From positions 1 through 43,170 of the IMG/VR virus record IMGVR_UViG_3300024518_003578: a DNA stretch of 43,170 nucleotides; one strand, given 5' to 3'. Below, in pieces: positions 13,804 through 22,121 of this stretch. The position numbers and the translations under genes are program-made. Below the pieces are notes generated by a model. The model was not told the DNA's origin and ran no database searches. It saw only the letters and a list, made by a program, of their open reading frames with translations. Position 1 is the first letter of the stretch. Every line of letters starts with the position of its first letter. The stretch is from a virus.

Positions 13804-14508
13804 ATGGAATACGGCATAAACAACCTACTGACCCCCTCGGTGCAGTGCATCGGGCCGGAGGACCTTAGCGAAGGGGCGTCTACTTCACCATGGATCTCAT
13901 TGGCGGATCACAGGCTTGGTATAGTCCACATCCTGATCGGTGATCTTGCTGGTGCTACCAGTGCAGTAACCTTGCTGCAGGCAACAGATGCCAGCGGAAC
14001 AGGTTCCAAGACATTGGCCTTTGCCAATCATTTCCAGTATGGTCAGAAATTGGCTTTTACTGGCAGGAGCGCTGCCAATTTCAGCCTTGAGGAAACCATC
14101 ACTGGTGGTACTTCTGGAAACACTGCCATTGTCAAAGAGATCAGTTCTGATCATCTTTGGATTGCTACGATTACTGGCTCAACAACGTGGACGGATACGG
14201 AAACCATAACGGGTGGCACTTCTGGAGCGACCGCTTCGGCAGATGGGACAGGTTCAGACGAGGACGTGCCGCTGAAGATGACTACCACGTCAAATACGTT
14301 CAATACGCTGGCTATCACTTTCAAGCATTATGCGATCATGGTAGATGATACGATGCTTGATGGCGATAATGACTTTGATCATTTCCAAGTCTTACTTGCC
14401 GACGCCAGTGCTTCCGAGACTCAGGGAGTGGCCATATGCAATCTCTTCAATCCGAGAATCCGCGCATATCCTGCAATCAGTACGCTGGGAACGCAGAAAA
14501 CTGATTAA
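13804..14508 (+). CDS. Probable capsid decoration / virion structural protein
   Basis: 234 aa, started by GGAGG-AAATAAAAAA-ATG. It is rich in Gly, Thr and Ala, beta-strand predicted. Two tandem segments ETITGGTSGNTAIV and ETITGGTSGATASA (about residues 96-150) are inserted in a domain resembling small capsid-stabilising proteins that follow capsid genes. The N-terminus (MEYGINNLLTPSVQCIG) has one Cys. It directly follows the major capsid gene, so it probably binds the head surface. The repeat may be an Ig-like or beta-prism insertion. Confidence 0.65.
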   Translation: MEYGINNLLTPSVQCIGPEDLSEGASTSPWISLADHRLGIVHILIGDLAGATSAVTLLQATDASGTGSKTLAFANHFQYGQKLAFTGRSAANFSLEETITGGTSGNTAIVKEISSDHLWIATITGSTTWTDTETITGGTSGATASADGTGSDEDVPLKMTTTSNTFNTLAITFKHYAIMVDDTMLDGDNDFDHFQVLLADASASETQGVAICNLFNPRIRAYPAISTLGTQKTD

Positions 14509-14532
14509 GCAATAAAAACGGGGGAGAGGAAA

Positions 14533-14775
14533 ATGCAAGTTAGATTTCTGAAACCATGGCAAGGCTCAAGTATTGGGGACGTATGCGAGTTCGTCCCCTT
14601 CATCACGGAGGATTTGCTCAGCCGTAAGATCGTTGAGCCTTATGTAAAAGACGACAAGCGAGATGCTAAGATCGAGAAACTCGCAAAGGAAAACGCCAGT
14701 CTAAAGCGCAAGCTCAAGCAAATAGACACCGCGCCTGTTGATAAGCAACTCAAGGGCGCGGTTGTCAAAAAATAA
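14533..14775 (+). CDS. Small protein with C-terminal coiled coil
   Basis: 80 aa with a GGGGGAGAGG ribosome site. Residues 1-40 read as a small beta barrel (MQVRFLKPWQGSSIGDVCEF), the rest as a Lys-rich coiled coil (DAKIEKLAKENASLKRKLKQ). Genes of this size and composition are often found behind capsid genes and may encode head-fibre anchors or assembly factors. No specific family recognised. Confidence 0.6.
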   Translation: MQVRFLKPWQGSSIGDVCEFVPFITEDLLSRKIVEPYVKDDKRDAKIEKLAKENASLKRKLKQIDTAPVDKQLKGAVVKK

Positions 14776-14825
14776 TCCTCACACGGGACTCCGTATAGAA
14801 CCGACCCCGGAATGGAGAATAGATA

Positions 14826-15749
14826 ATGGGACAATTAGCGAAAACAGGACTTTTTGTAAACCAGCAACCAGGCGGCATGTTCGCCATAGAAGATCAGAGT
14901 CTTACGACAGGAAATCGTTTCTTCGTAGACGCAGGAGCTTCTGGCGTTGGCTCAACCGATAGTTATGGGCGCAATCCAGAGTCACCATTGGCAAGCCTTG
15001 CTCTTGCTTATTCACTGGATATACTGACCCCCAACAATGGCGACATAGTGTATCTCATGCCCGGGCATGTGGAGAACGTAACCGGAGCCGCTGGTATCGC
15101 TTGTGATATCGCAGGTGTCACAGTGAAAGGTCTGGGATCAGGATCATCCAAGCCTACTATCACTTTCACAACGATAGACTCTGCCACTATGACAATGGCA
15201 GCGGCAAACACAACCATTGAAAACGTGCGTTTTGTCTGCGACATTGATGCTATGGTCGTCGGGATACCTGTTACAGCGGCATATATCACGATCAAGAATT
15301 GTGAATTTATCGACTTGGGAGCGGATAATTCCTTGCATTGGATAACGCTTTCTGCCGATGCTGATGATTTCACGCTTGAGAATTGTATCAATAAAGGCAC
15401 AGCCACCGCAGGCAATACCGGCTTTATCACGATGGCCGCCGCATCTAATGTGCGTATCTTAGGGCTTGAGTCAGAAGGTGACTTTGCAGCCGCTAATATT
15501 GATATGTCCGCCGCGGTAGTTAATGTGCGTATAGAAGGCTGTCGGCTTAATAATGCCAATGCCGTAGATGTAGGGATTGAGGGCTTCGCTGCTGCAACTG
15601 GGTGGCTGGCTAATAACTTTATCCGCATAGCGACAGACGGCGAGCTTACAGGTATAAACACCGTTGGAGCGTTGTCGTTATTTGAAAATTATCAGGTCAA
15701 TGATGATGGCGAGACAGGTGCGTTAATTGGTGCCGTATCAGCAGCGTAA
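14826..15749 (+). CDS. Right-handed beta-helix virion protein
   Basis: 307 aa. After an N-terminal segment (residues 1-60: F-F-V-D-A-G-A-S-G-V-G-S-T-D-S-Y-G-R-N-P-E-S-P-L-A-S-L) it shows repeated 20-25 residue rungs of alternating hydrophobic strands (ITIKNCEFIDLG, FTLENCINKGT, VRIEGCRLNNAN), the pattern of pectate-lyase-like parallel beta helices. It lacks visible polysaccharide-lyase catalytic motifs. Its position between capsid and connector suggests a head-surface appendage that binds glycans. It shares its fold type with 16950-17906 and the tailspike. Confidence 0.72.
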   Translation: MGQLAKTGLFVNQQPGGMFAIEDQSLTTGNRFFVDAGASGVGSTDSYGRNPESPLASLALAYSLDILTPNNGDIVYLMPGHVENVTGAAGIACDIAGVTVKGLGSGSSKPTITFTTIDSATMTMAAANTTIENVRFVCDIDAMVVGIPVTAAYITIKNCEFIDLGADNSLHWITLSADADDFTLENCINKGTATAGNTGFITMAAASNVRILGLESEGDFAAANIDMSAAVVNVRIEGCRLNNANAVDVGIEGFAAATGWLANNFIRIATDGELTGINTVGALSLFENYQVNDDGETGALIGAVSAA

Positions 15750-15762
15750 ACGCTAAAATGGA

Positions 15763-15853
15763 GCCGTTGTATCATAAGGTGCGCTAACGGCATAGTTTGA
15801 ATATCAACAGGGGCAGGAGAGATCTTGCCCCTATACTCCCCAGGAGTTAGATA
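15763..15853 (+). promoter_or_regulatory. Structured intergenic leader with sequestered ribosome site
   Basis: Three hairpins occur in about 90 bases: GCCGTT/AACGGC (15763-15768/15786-15791), AGGGGCA/TGCCCCT (15809-15815/15826-15832), and ACTCC/GGAGT enclosing the AGGAG ribosome site of the next gene. No U-tract follows, so it is more likely a translational control or RNA processing element than a terminator. Confidence 0.4.
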
Positions 15854-16225
15854 ATGGCTGGCAGCGCGATGGTCTTCACAAATATAACATATGAAAGCGT
15901 CAAGCTCATAAAAGCCGCATGGACAGCTGATGATGCTACTGGCGCAGTGAGCGGGGCAACAACCGAGTCTTTCACTGGCAAGATTCTGGGCTTAACCACT
16001 GTGCCAGGAACTGGCGGCACGCAACCTGACGATAATTATGATGTGGCTGCTAATGATGGCAATAGTATTGACGTTCTCATGTCTGGTGGTTTGAATCGGG
16101 ACGAAACGAATACTGAGCATGTGCTATCCACCTCGTTGGGTGCTGTTGTAGCCAGCACGTTGACAGTAGCAATCACCAACGCTGGAAATAGCAATACAGG
16201 CGAGGTGTATATCTTCATAAGGTGA
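15854..16225 (+). CDS. Small virion structural protein, possible decoration protein
   Basis: 123 aa, Gly/Thr/Ala/Asp-rich and beta-predicted. It starts MAGSAMVFTNITYESVKLIK and ends in a strand-rich segment ending YIFIR. This composition and the V-x-x-x-W-T-x-D-x-x-G-A-V-S-G-A-T-T motif occur in small proteins near phage capsid and decoration genes. It ends with TGA 16223-16225. The same frame then stays open to 16321 and encodes a strongly basic tail, so low-level readthrough could extend it. Confidence 0.6.
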   Translation: MAGSAMVFTNITYESVKLIKAAWTADDATGAVSGATTESFTGKILGLTTVPGTGGTQPDDNYDVAANDGNSIDVLMSGGLNRDETNTEHVLSTSLGAVVASTLTVAITNAGNSNTGEVYIFIR

Positions 16226-16240
16226 TGCTTGACACTGGTA

Positions 16241-16321
16241 ATGTGGTTGCTGCATAGCGGGAAGCGTAAGACTCGCAGGCGTAAGACATCTAAGCGGAGA
16301 AAAACGAGAGAATGGCTATAA
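16241..16321 (+). CDS. Arg/Lys-rich 26-residue micropeptide or readthrough tail
   Basis: ATG 16241 to TAA 16319-16321, overlapping the next gene start. 13 of its 26 residues are Lys or Arg, mostly in K-R-K-T-R-R-R and K-R-R-K-T-R blocks. A TTG at 16229 behind AAGGTGAT is an alternative start. It lies in frame with the preceding gene across its TGA. It could be a protamine-like nucleic-acid binding peptide, a readthrough extension, or a chance frame. Confidence 0.3.
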   Translation: MWLLHSGKRKTRRRKTSKRRKTREWL

Positions 16322-16950
16322 GTGAGAAATATTCGCACAAAGGTTTTCGGTGGGGAGTGGAAATATTCCGGACGCTGGGAAAACTGCGAACTGCGTTGGA
16401 TGCAGGTACAATACCGGCTGATATTGTAGGATTATTAGCGGATGCTGATGTAGCCATATTGCCTGATTACACGATTGCTAAACAGGATACTCGCACTCGG
16501 TGGTTGATAGCTGATGGGAAAATCGAGATTAACGTATTATGGGAGGCAGGCAACATAAGACATGGCACTCAAGCGGTATACATATTTTATCTGCCACTAC
16601 GGTACACTAAGGATATAAGCGGAACGATAGTTGGTAGTTCTTTTGGATGCGAAGAACCCGACTCGCATATCTTCCCGGAGGCTATGACTGGGGTTACATT
16701 CGAGGGCTGTAATTTAGATAATGTGTATGTAGCGCCTGGAAACACTGTAGGTGCTGGCTGTACCCATAAGCATATTACAGTTGAGGCGGATGGTGAGCAA
16801 TGGCTGCGAGTAGATGGCGTTATTATAGAACCACTAGCAAAAGAACTTTACGACAAATTTGGAATTAGCAAGCGTCCCGAAGATATTGTTGCTACTCTTG
16901 ATGGAGAGTCTATTATCAAGATAAAGAGGCGGGAAGAGGTAATTAAGTAA
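16312..16950 (+). CDS. Hypothetical structural protein, 212 aa
   Basis: The N-terminal 60 residues are helical (W-G-V-E-I-F-R-T-L-G-K-L-R-T-A-L). The middle is strand-rich and includes a short pentapeptide/beta-helix-like run GVTFEGCNLDNVYV. The C-terminus is basic and helical. The ATG has a weak ribosome site (AGAGA) and is nested in the basic micropeptide. It overlaps the next beta-helix gene by TAATG. Probably a partner or base of the head appendage proteins around it. Confidence 0.55.
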   Translation: MAISEKYSHKGFRWGVEIFRTLGKLRTALDAGTIPADIVGLLADADVAILPDYTIAKQDTRTRWLIADGKIEINVLWEAGNIRHGTQAVYIFYLPLRYTKDISGTIVGSSFGCEEPDSHIFPEAMTGVTFEGCNLDNVYVAPGNTVGAGCTHKHITVEADGEQWLRVDGVIIEPLAKELYDKFGISKRPEDIVATLDGESIIKIKRREEVIK

Positions 16951-17906
16951 TGGCAACATTTCATGTGACTGTTGCAGGCGGAGGCGATAGTAGTGGTGAC
17001 AGCAAAGCCAATGCTTTCACTCTCGCAGAAGCTATTACCGATCTTGCAACTGCCTCTGCTGGCGATATATATTTGTTTTATGGCGACGGCGGAGATTTTA
17101 CCGGGGTATCGAATTATACTCTATCTGTGAATGGGTCTACAACTGCGCGCATAACTTTGCGCGGTGTAGATGCTAGTGGCAATCCGGCAAGCGGCGGGGA
17201 TCGCCCTGTATTCAACATGGGAGTGTATTATCTCTATCTTAACGGTGATTATTATCTCGCAGAAAATCTTGATTTGAACAGTACGGCAAGTTCGGGGTGT
17301 ATACTGACAGGGCCAGGCAGTCATGTAAGAAATTGCAAAGCAAATAATACTAGTGGTACTGCTGGCCGACCAGGAATAGCTACTCTATCGACTCCTGCTT
17401 TCATAGAGAATAACGAGTTAATATCAGCGCAAGGCAATGCTTTAGATATTGGCAGTAGTGACTATGTAAATGTTATGTGGAATTACTGCCGTGATAGCGA
17501 ATGGGGTATAGAGGTCACCAGTGGATTTATTACGCTAGCCTATAATTATATAGATACTTGCGATACAGCAGGATTGTTAATACAATCTGCTGACAATATG
17601 ACTATAAATCATAATACTATTTATGGTTGTCCTATTGGTATTTCTGGAACTAATCCAACTAATATAATTATAATGAACAATCAGATTGAGTATGGTAACA
17701 CGGAAACAGGAATTTCTTTTAGCACACCGCACGTTACCAATATTGGCGACAATAATAACTACTGGGAAAGTGCGGGTTCTGGAACGGATGCAACTAACTT
17801 TACTAAAGGCCCCAACGCAACCGCTAAGACCCCAGGATATGCAGATGCACCTAATGGGGATTTTAGTGGCGTAGATGATTTCGATGCTAGGGTTATTGCT
17901 TTTTAA
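16950..17906 (+). CDS. Right-handed parallel beta-helix protein
   Basis: 318 aa. It opens with the F-H-V-T-V-A-G-G-G-D-S-S-G pattern seen at the start of many phage beta-helix proteins. It continues with regular rungs: I-E-N-N-E-L-I-S, V-N-V-M-W-N-Y-C-R-D-S, I-T-L-A-Y-N-Y-I-D-T, M-T-I-N-H-N-T-I-Y, I-I-I-M-N-N-Q-I-E-Y. Asn ladders are obvious. It ends with a short non-helical cap. Such proteins act as receptor-binding or glycan-degrading spikes. The gene location in the head region makes it a head-attached candidate. Confidence 0.75.
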   Translation: MATFHVTVAGGGDSSGDSKANAFTLAEAITDLATASAGDIYLFYGDGGDFTGVSNYTLSVNGSTTARITLRGVDASGNPASGGDRPVFNMGVYYLYLNGDYYLAENLDLNSTASSGCILTGPGSHVRNCKANNTSGTAGRPGIATLSTPAFIENNELISAQGNALDIGSSDYVNVMWNYCRDSEWGIEVTSGFITLAYNYIDTCDTAGLLIQSADNMTINHNTIYGCPIGISGTNPTNIIIMNNQIEYGNTETGISFSTPHVTNIGDNNNYWESAGSGTDATNFTKGPNATAKTPGYADAPNGDFSGVDDFDARVIAF

Positions 17907-17918
17907 GGGATAGATTAG

Positions 17919-18113
17919 ATGGGATCGGCACATATAGGCGCATGGCAAGGAGCAAGCGGAACGCAGATCGGTGCATGGCAGGATCAGACTGTTGCGGCTC
18001 CTTCGGCTTTTGTTCCGCGAATAATACTTCTTCTGGTCTTGTTGATAAGCATCGGCAATATGCCTGTAATGATTACGCTACTAAAATCCTGGCAACCGAT
18101 ATTTGTAATGTGA
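17919..18113 (+). CDS. Small protein with IGAWQ repeats and hydrophobic segment
   Basis: 64 aa. Residues 1-25 contain HIGAWQGASGTQIGAWQDQ, a two-copy I-G-A-W-Q motif. Residues 34-56 are strongly hydrophobic (IILLLVLLISIGNMPVMITLL) and could cross a membrane. I-G-A-W-Q-type motifs occur as short linkers in phage appendage proteins. Function unknown; possibly a membrane-interacting tip or attachment peptide between the beta-helix and the fibre. Confidence 0.5.
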   Translation: MGSAHIGAWQGASGTQIGAWQDQTVAAPSAFVPRIILLLVLLISIGNMPVMITLLKSWQPIFVM

Positions 18114-18124
18114 GGTGAGATTCT

Positions 18125-20731
18125 GTGGCAAAGAATAATTATCTAGCGTATGCCCTCACAGGGGGAGCTACAGGCGCGCTTGACGCCATAGATGGCACTG
18201 CCCTTGCCGATCAGGACATGGCTTTCGTTAGCGTCAAAGGCGGCTTCACATATCATTATATCCTGAATGCTACTTCAGGAGCAGCAGAATCCTCGCCTGA
18301 CGTTATTTCCCCGGATGCAAATGCTGGCACAAAGCGATGGATATTGAACGATGTTTATGGCGTCGTATTGGAAGCTGACTTTGATGCAAACACAATTCTT
18401 GCCGCCACTTCGGATAACACGCCGGTAACTTTGACAGTGGGAGAACAAACGCTAGTTGGGCGGATTACGGCTGGCAACATTGCCGCCTTAACGCCAACAC
18501 AAATTAGAACGTTGATCAATGTGGAAGACAATGCCGATGTGACTGATTCGACCAACGTAAATGCGGCCGGCGCTGTCATGGAGTCGGACTACAATGCCAA
18601 TACAGTGCTTGCAGCTACGTCAGACGATACTCCCGTAACGTTGACAATCGGCGAACAGACAATAGTTGGTAGGATAACGGCTGGTAGCATTGCCGCTTTG
18701 ACTCCGACTCAGATCAGGACGATGCTTAACGTAGAAGATGGCGCTGACGTAACGGATGCGACAAACGTCAACGCCGCTGGCGCGGTCATGGAAGCGGATT
18801 ATAACGCCAATACCATCCTGGCTGCAACGTCAAACGATACTCCTGTAGTCGTGAGTGTTGGTGAGCAAACGCTAGTCGGACGCATCACGGCTGGAGCCAT
18901 AACCGCTCTAACGGTCACGCAGATAAGAACGTTATTGAACGTGGAAGATGGAGCGGATGTTACGGATGCGACCAACGTCGCGGCGGCTGGTGCTGTTATG
19001 GCCACTCTTGCCGATGCCAAAGGCGATATAATCGTGGCGACGGCAGACAATACTTTCACCCGACTTGCTGTTGGCTCCAATACCGATGTACTGACTGCCA
19101 ACTCAGCGCAGGCAGAAGGCGTTGAATGGGCGGCAGCAGGAGCGCCAGGAGCGCACGATCTGGGTGGCGTTTCTCATAACGCTGATACTCTCGCCGACCT
19201 CAACACCAAAGTCTCTGATGCTACTTTAGTCGATACGGCTTCTATCGTCCTGAAAGCGTTATTTGACGCTAATACAATACTTGCGGCTACTGCTGACAAT
19301 ACGCCTGCTGCCATAACTATAGGCGAACAGACGTTGATAGGACGTATTACTGCTGGTAATATTGTTGCATTGACTCCAACGCAGATCCGTACACTTATCA
19401 ATGTAGAAGACGGAGCTGATGTTACCGACGCGACGAATGTGAATACAGCAGGGGCAGTTATGGAAGTCGATTTCAATGCTCACACTGTTCTTTATGCCGT
19501 CTCTGACGATACGCCTGTGGCATTAACAGTCGGGGCGTCTACTGTGGTAGGCAGGGCATCGGCAGGGAATATCGTGGCTCTAACAGCCACGCAACTCAGA
19601 ACGATAATCAACGTCGAGGATGGGGCGGATGTAACTGACGCCACGAATGTGAACGCGGCTGGAGCCGTGATGGAGGTTGACTATAATGCAAACACGATCT
19701 TGGCTGCAACCTCTGATGATACCCCAGTTACACTGACCGTAGGCGAACAGACCTTTGTCGGCAGGATCACCGCTGGAAATATAGCGGCACTCACGCCGGC
19801 TCAGGGCAGAACTCTCTTTGACGTGCCTACTAATGGCGAAGCGATCCTGAAAGCGTTTATAGCTGCCAAAGGAGATCTGATTGGAGCCAGTGCCAATGAT
19901 ACACCGCTCATCTTATCCGTAGGGACGAATGATTTTGTACTCACGGCTGATTCTGTAGAAGCCACCGGCATGAAGTGGGCAACGCCAGCCGCGCCAGTGG
20001 CACACGATTTAGCAGGAGCAGAGCATAACGCGGATACGTTGGCAGATCTCAACACAAAAATATCTGACGGCACGGTGGTTGATACGGGAGATATAATTCT
20101 CAAAGCATTCATGGCCGCCAAAGGCGATTTGATTTCTGCCAGCGCGGATGATACGCCACTCATATTGTCAGTCGGAACGGATACATATAGGCTGGTAGCA
20201 GATTCCGGCGAAGCCACAGGACTGAAATGGGAGGCAATTCCAGCGGCATCAACAACAGTGTCTGGCGAGGTGGAACTTGCTACCGCAGCGGAGACAGATA
20301 CAGGAACGGACGCGACGCGTGCGGTTAGCCCTGACGGACTGGCCGGGAGCATACACGGCACAAAAACGGCTGTTGTGAAGGTGATTGCAGACGATACCGC
20401 ACTGACTACAGGTAACGGCAAAACACATTTTACAGTTCCTATAGAATTGAATGGCATGGACTTGGTTACAGTCGGCGCTCATGTTTACACAGTCTCCAGT
20501 TCCGGGACACCTACGGTACAACTTCATAATTTGACCGACACTGTTGACATGCTGACCACTGAGATCACCATAGACGCAAACGAAAAGGATTCTAGTACCG
20601 CGCTGACCCCAGCGGTTATTGACGGGACGAATGATGATGTGGTAACTGGCGACGAAATACGAATTGATGTTGATGTAGCAGGGACAGGGACAGCCGGACT
20701 TGAGGTACGCCTCGGATTCAGGACACCATAA
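18125..20731 (+). CDS. Long repeat-containing fibre protein
   Basis: 868 aa, GTG start behind GAGGTGAGA. The N-terminal 75 residues form a cap domain (YHYILNATSGAAESSPDVIS). Then come six copies of a ~68-residue repeat with I-L-A-A-T-S-D-D-T-P-V-T-L-T, G-E-Q-T-L-V-G-R-I-T-A-G and L-I-N-V-E-D-G-A-D-V-T-D-A-T-N-V, interleaved with three copies of a second repeat (A-A-K-G-D-L-I, L-T-A-D-S) and two GAHDLGG-type units. The last 130 residues form a beta-rich terminal domain. The N-V-E-D-G-A-D-V-T motif is typical of phage fibres. Position before the connector suggests a head fibre rather than a tail fibre. Confidence 0.82.
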   Translation: MAKNNYLAYALTGGATGALDAIDGTALADQDMAFVSVKGGFTYHYILNATSGAAESSPDVISPDANAGTKRWILNDVYGVVLEADFDANTILAATSDNTPVTLTVGEQTLVGRITAGNIAALTPTQIRTLINVEDNADVTDSTNVNAAGAVMESDYNANTVLAATSDDTPVTLTIGEQTIVGRITAGSIAALTPTQIRTMLNVEDGADVTDATNVNAAGAVMEADYNANTILAATSNDTPVVVSVGEQTLVGRITAGAITALTVTQIRTLLNVEDGADVTDATNVAAAGAVMATLADAKGDIIVATADNTFTRLAVGSNTDVLTANSAQAEGVEWAAAGAPGAHDLGGVSHNADTLADLNTKVSDATLVDTASIVLKALFDANTILAATADNTPAAITIGEQTLIGRITAGNIVALTPTQIRTLINVEDGADVTDATNVNTAGAVMEVDFNAHTVLYAVSDDTPVALTVGASTVVGRASAGNIVALTATQLRTIINVEDGADVTDATNVNAAGAVMEVDYNANTILAATSDDTPVTLTVGEQTFVGRITAGNIAALTPAQGRTLFDVPTNGEAILKAFIAAKGDLIGASANDTPLILSVGTNDFVLTADSVEATGMKWATPAAPVAHDLAGAEHNADTLADLNTKISDGTVVDTGDIILKAFMAAKGDLISASADDTPLILSVGTDTYRLVADSGEATGLKWEAIPAASTTVSGEVELATAAETDTGTDATRAVSPDGLAGSIHGTKTAVVKVIADDTALTTGNGKTHFTVPIELNGMDLVTVGAHVYTVSSSGTPTVQLHNLTDTVDMLTTEITIDANEKDSSTALTPAVIDGTNDDVVTGDEIRIDVDVAGTGTAGLEVRLGFRTP
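18362..19830 (+). repeat. Coding repeats in the fibre gene (~204 bases each)
   Basis: Six diverged units start near 18362, 18575, 18784, 19250, 19459 and 19668. Bases differ mainly at synonymous positions while the protein repeat is nearly constant, so the array is old and selected at protein level. Confidence 0.75.
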
Positions 20732-20943
20732 TGGCTGATGCGGTATGGAAGGACACAACCGATGCGGTATGGAAGGACACGGCCGATGCGGTATGGTTTG
20801 ATACGACATTTATCGAAGCTGCGGCAAATTTTCCGGTCGTATTTGATCATAAAGGGTCAAAGCATTTATTCACTCACAATGGTAGTAAACATGCTTTTGA
20901 AGGCAAGGGATCCAAATATCAATTTACTCATATTTTAAGGTGA
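20731..20943 (+). CDS. Short tandem-repeat protein
   Basis: 70 aa, coupled to the fibre stop by TAATG. Residues 3-26 are three copies of DAVWKDT-T/A. Residues 42-67 are three H-K/N-G-S-K-H-x-F-like units (KGSKHLF, NGSKHAF, KGSKYQF). The middle is acidic and hydrophobic. No known family. Repeats of Trp and of Gly-Ser-Lys-His suggest a binding or cross-bridging role at the base of the fibre. Confidence 0.55.
   Translation: MADAVWKDTTDAVWKDTADAVWFDTTFIEAAANFPVVFDHKGSKHLFTHNGSKHAFEGKGSKYQFTHILR
20737..20808 (+). repeat. 24-base tandem repeat, three copies
   Basis: Units 20737-20760, 20761-20784 and 20785-20808. The first two are almost identical and the third diverges at its 3' half. The length keeps the reading frame. 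Confidence 0.85.
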
Positions 20944-20946
20944 TGT

Positions 20947-21267
20947 ATGGCGGAGCAAAATATCCGAAAGAATGCAAAAGAAGATGTCTATATAACAGTG
21001 CGGAACAGGCACACGCCGGGACAGACTGTTACCGTAGTTTCCGCCACGTTTTCAGTAAATGATGCCGATGGTACTGAAGTGCAGGCTTCTGCAAGTGCTA
21101 CCATTACCGACAACTCGACATTGACGCCGGATGTAAGCGGATTGGTAGATACGTCGGTTGCGGCTTTCGTTGCGACATCATGGTATGAGGTTATTTTCGT
21201 TGTCACTATTGGAAGCGAGGAACTGCATGAAGTCGTCTGGATCCAATGCGTGGAGGATAGGCTGTGA
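20947..21267 (+). CDS. Ig-like small structural protein next to connector
   Basis: 106 aa, all-beta prediction. V-S-A-T-F-S-V-N-D-A-D-G-T-E-V and a later W-Y-E-V-I-F-V-V-T-I-G-S-E-E-L strand pair are like small proteins found next to head-tail connector genes in many siphoviruses. The following gene overlaps it by GTGA. Its role is unproven; likely a neck or fibre-anchoring component. Confidence 0.55.
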   Translation: MAEQNIRKNAKEDVYITVRNRHTPGQTVTVVSATFSVNDADGTEVQASASATITDNSTLTPDVSGLVDTSVAAFVATSWYEVIFVVTIGSEELHEVVWIQCVEDRL

Positions 21268-22121
21268 TAACAACATTGGCGACGGTGAAATCATTTCTGG
21301 GGATTGCAGTCACTGACAACACCCAGGATACGCTTCTGAATATATACCTGCAAGGCATGGATGAACTATTCAACGAAGAATGCCACCGCGAATTTGACTC
21401 TACCGCATATGTGAATGAGTTGCTAGATGGCAACGGCGGGGACGCTCTGTGGGTTAAGAATCCGCCTATAGTCGTTGCTCCTATCGTCTTCAGCGGCAGA
21501 GCGAGTGCTATCAATATCAGAAACACCGACACGACAGCAACCTATGCTCAGGCGCTGGTTGACAAGGATAATAGCAAGCTCACGTTGACACTTTTAGGCG
21601 GCTCCAATCCCGGCTCGGACGATGTTGACTGGGCCACTTATACAACACTGTCGACTGTAGTGACGCAGATCAACACGTTGTCGGCTAAAGGATGGGTGGC
21701 CAGCATCTACGATTCCAACCTGAATAATGAAGTTTCACCACAGCTTCTACCGGAGTCGATCATGTGTGGATCTCAACGTGGCATTGCTGCTACTGATGAA
21801 ACGCTCAAAATCCCCGATGAACCAATCAATATAGAACGGTTCGAGGGTGCGACAGGCGGTATATACAAGGCGGGAGGCTTTGCGTCTGGCATCCAGAATT
21901 ACGCTGTAAGATACACAGGAGGTTATACGGCGGCGACTATGCCCAACAACCTTATAGAAGCTGTCTGCGAAGGCGTGAAGGCTTTATATGATAGGGGCGA
22001 GGAGAGCGGATTCGGTGTTGAGTCATTCAGCTCAAGCGATTTGACTATAAAATTTACCGAATGGCTACCAGCGTCAACGTTAGCAGCTATGGATTTCTAT
22101 CGGATCAAGGTGATAGTATGA
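21264..22121 (+). CDS. Head-tail connector (HK97 gp6-like), enlarged
   Basis: 285 aa, GTG start overlapping the previous stop. The N-terminus L-A-T-V-K-S-F-L-G-I-A-V-T-D-N-T-Q-D-T-L-L-N-I-Y is the gp6/SPP1 gp15 connector start, with E-C-H-R-E-F and V-N-E-L-L-D-G-N-G-G. The end has IEAVCEGVKALYDRG, also typical. The protein is longer than the usual 90-200 residues, with an extra beta domain at about 80-190. It forms the ring below the portal that receives the head-closure protein encoded next. Confidence 0.78.
   Translation: MITTLATVKSFLGIAVTDNTQDTLLNIYLQGMDELFNEECHREFDSTAYVNELLDGNGGDALWVKNPPIVVAPIVFSGRASAINIRNTDTTATYAQALVDKDNSKLTLTLLGGSNPGSDDVDWATYTTLSTVVTQINTLSAKGWVASIYDSNLNNEVSPQLLPESIMCGSQRGIAATDETLKIPDEPINIERFEGATGGIYKAGGFASGIQNYAVRYTGGYTAATMPNNLIEAVCEGVKALYDRGEESGFGVESFSSSDLTIKFTEWLPASTLAAMDFYRIKVIV

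Noticed and set aside
15008-15661. 217-codon and similar minus-strand frames opposite beta-helix and fibre genes
   Set aside because: Ala/Ser/Ile-rich mirror frames of repetitive GC-biased coding sequence; no motifs or context.
18362-19830. CRISPR array
   Set aside because: The repeats are long coding units with silent-site drift and no short identical repeats separated by unique spacers.
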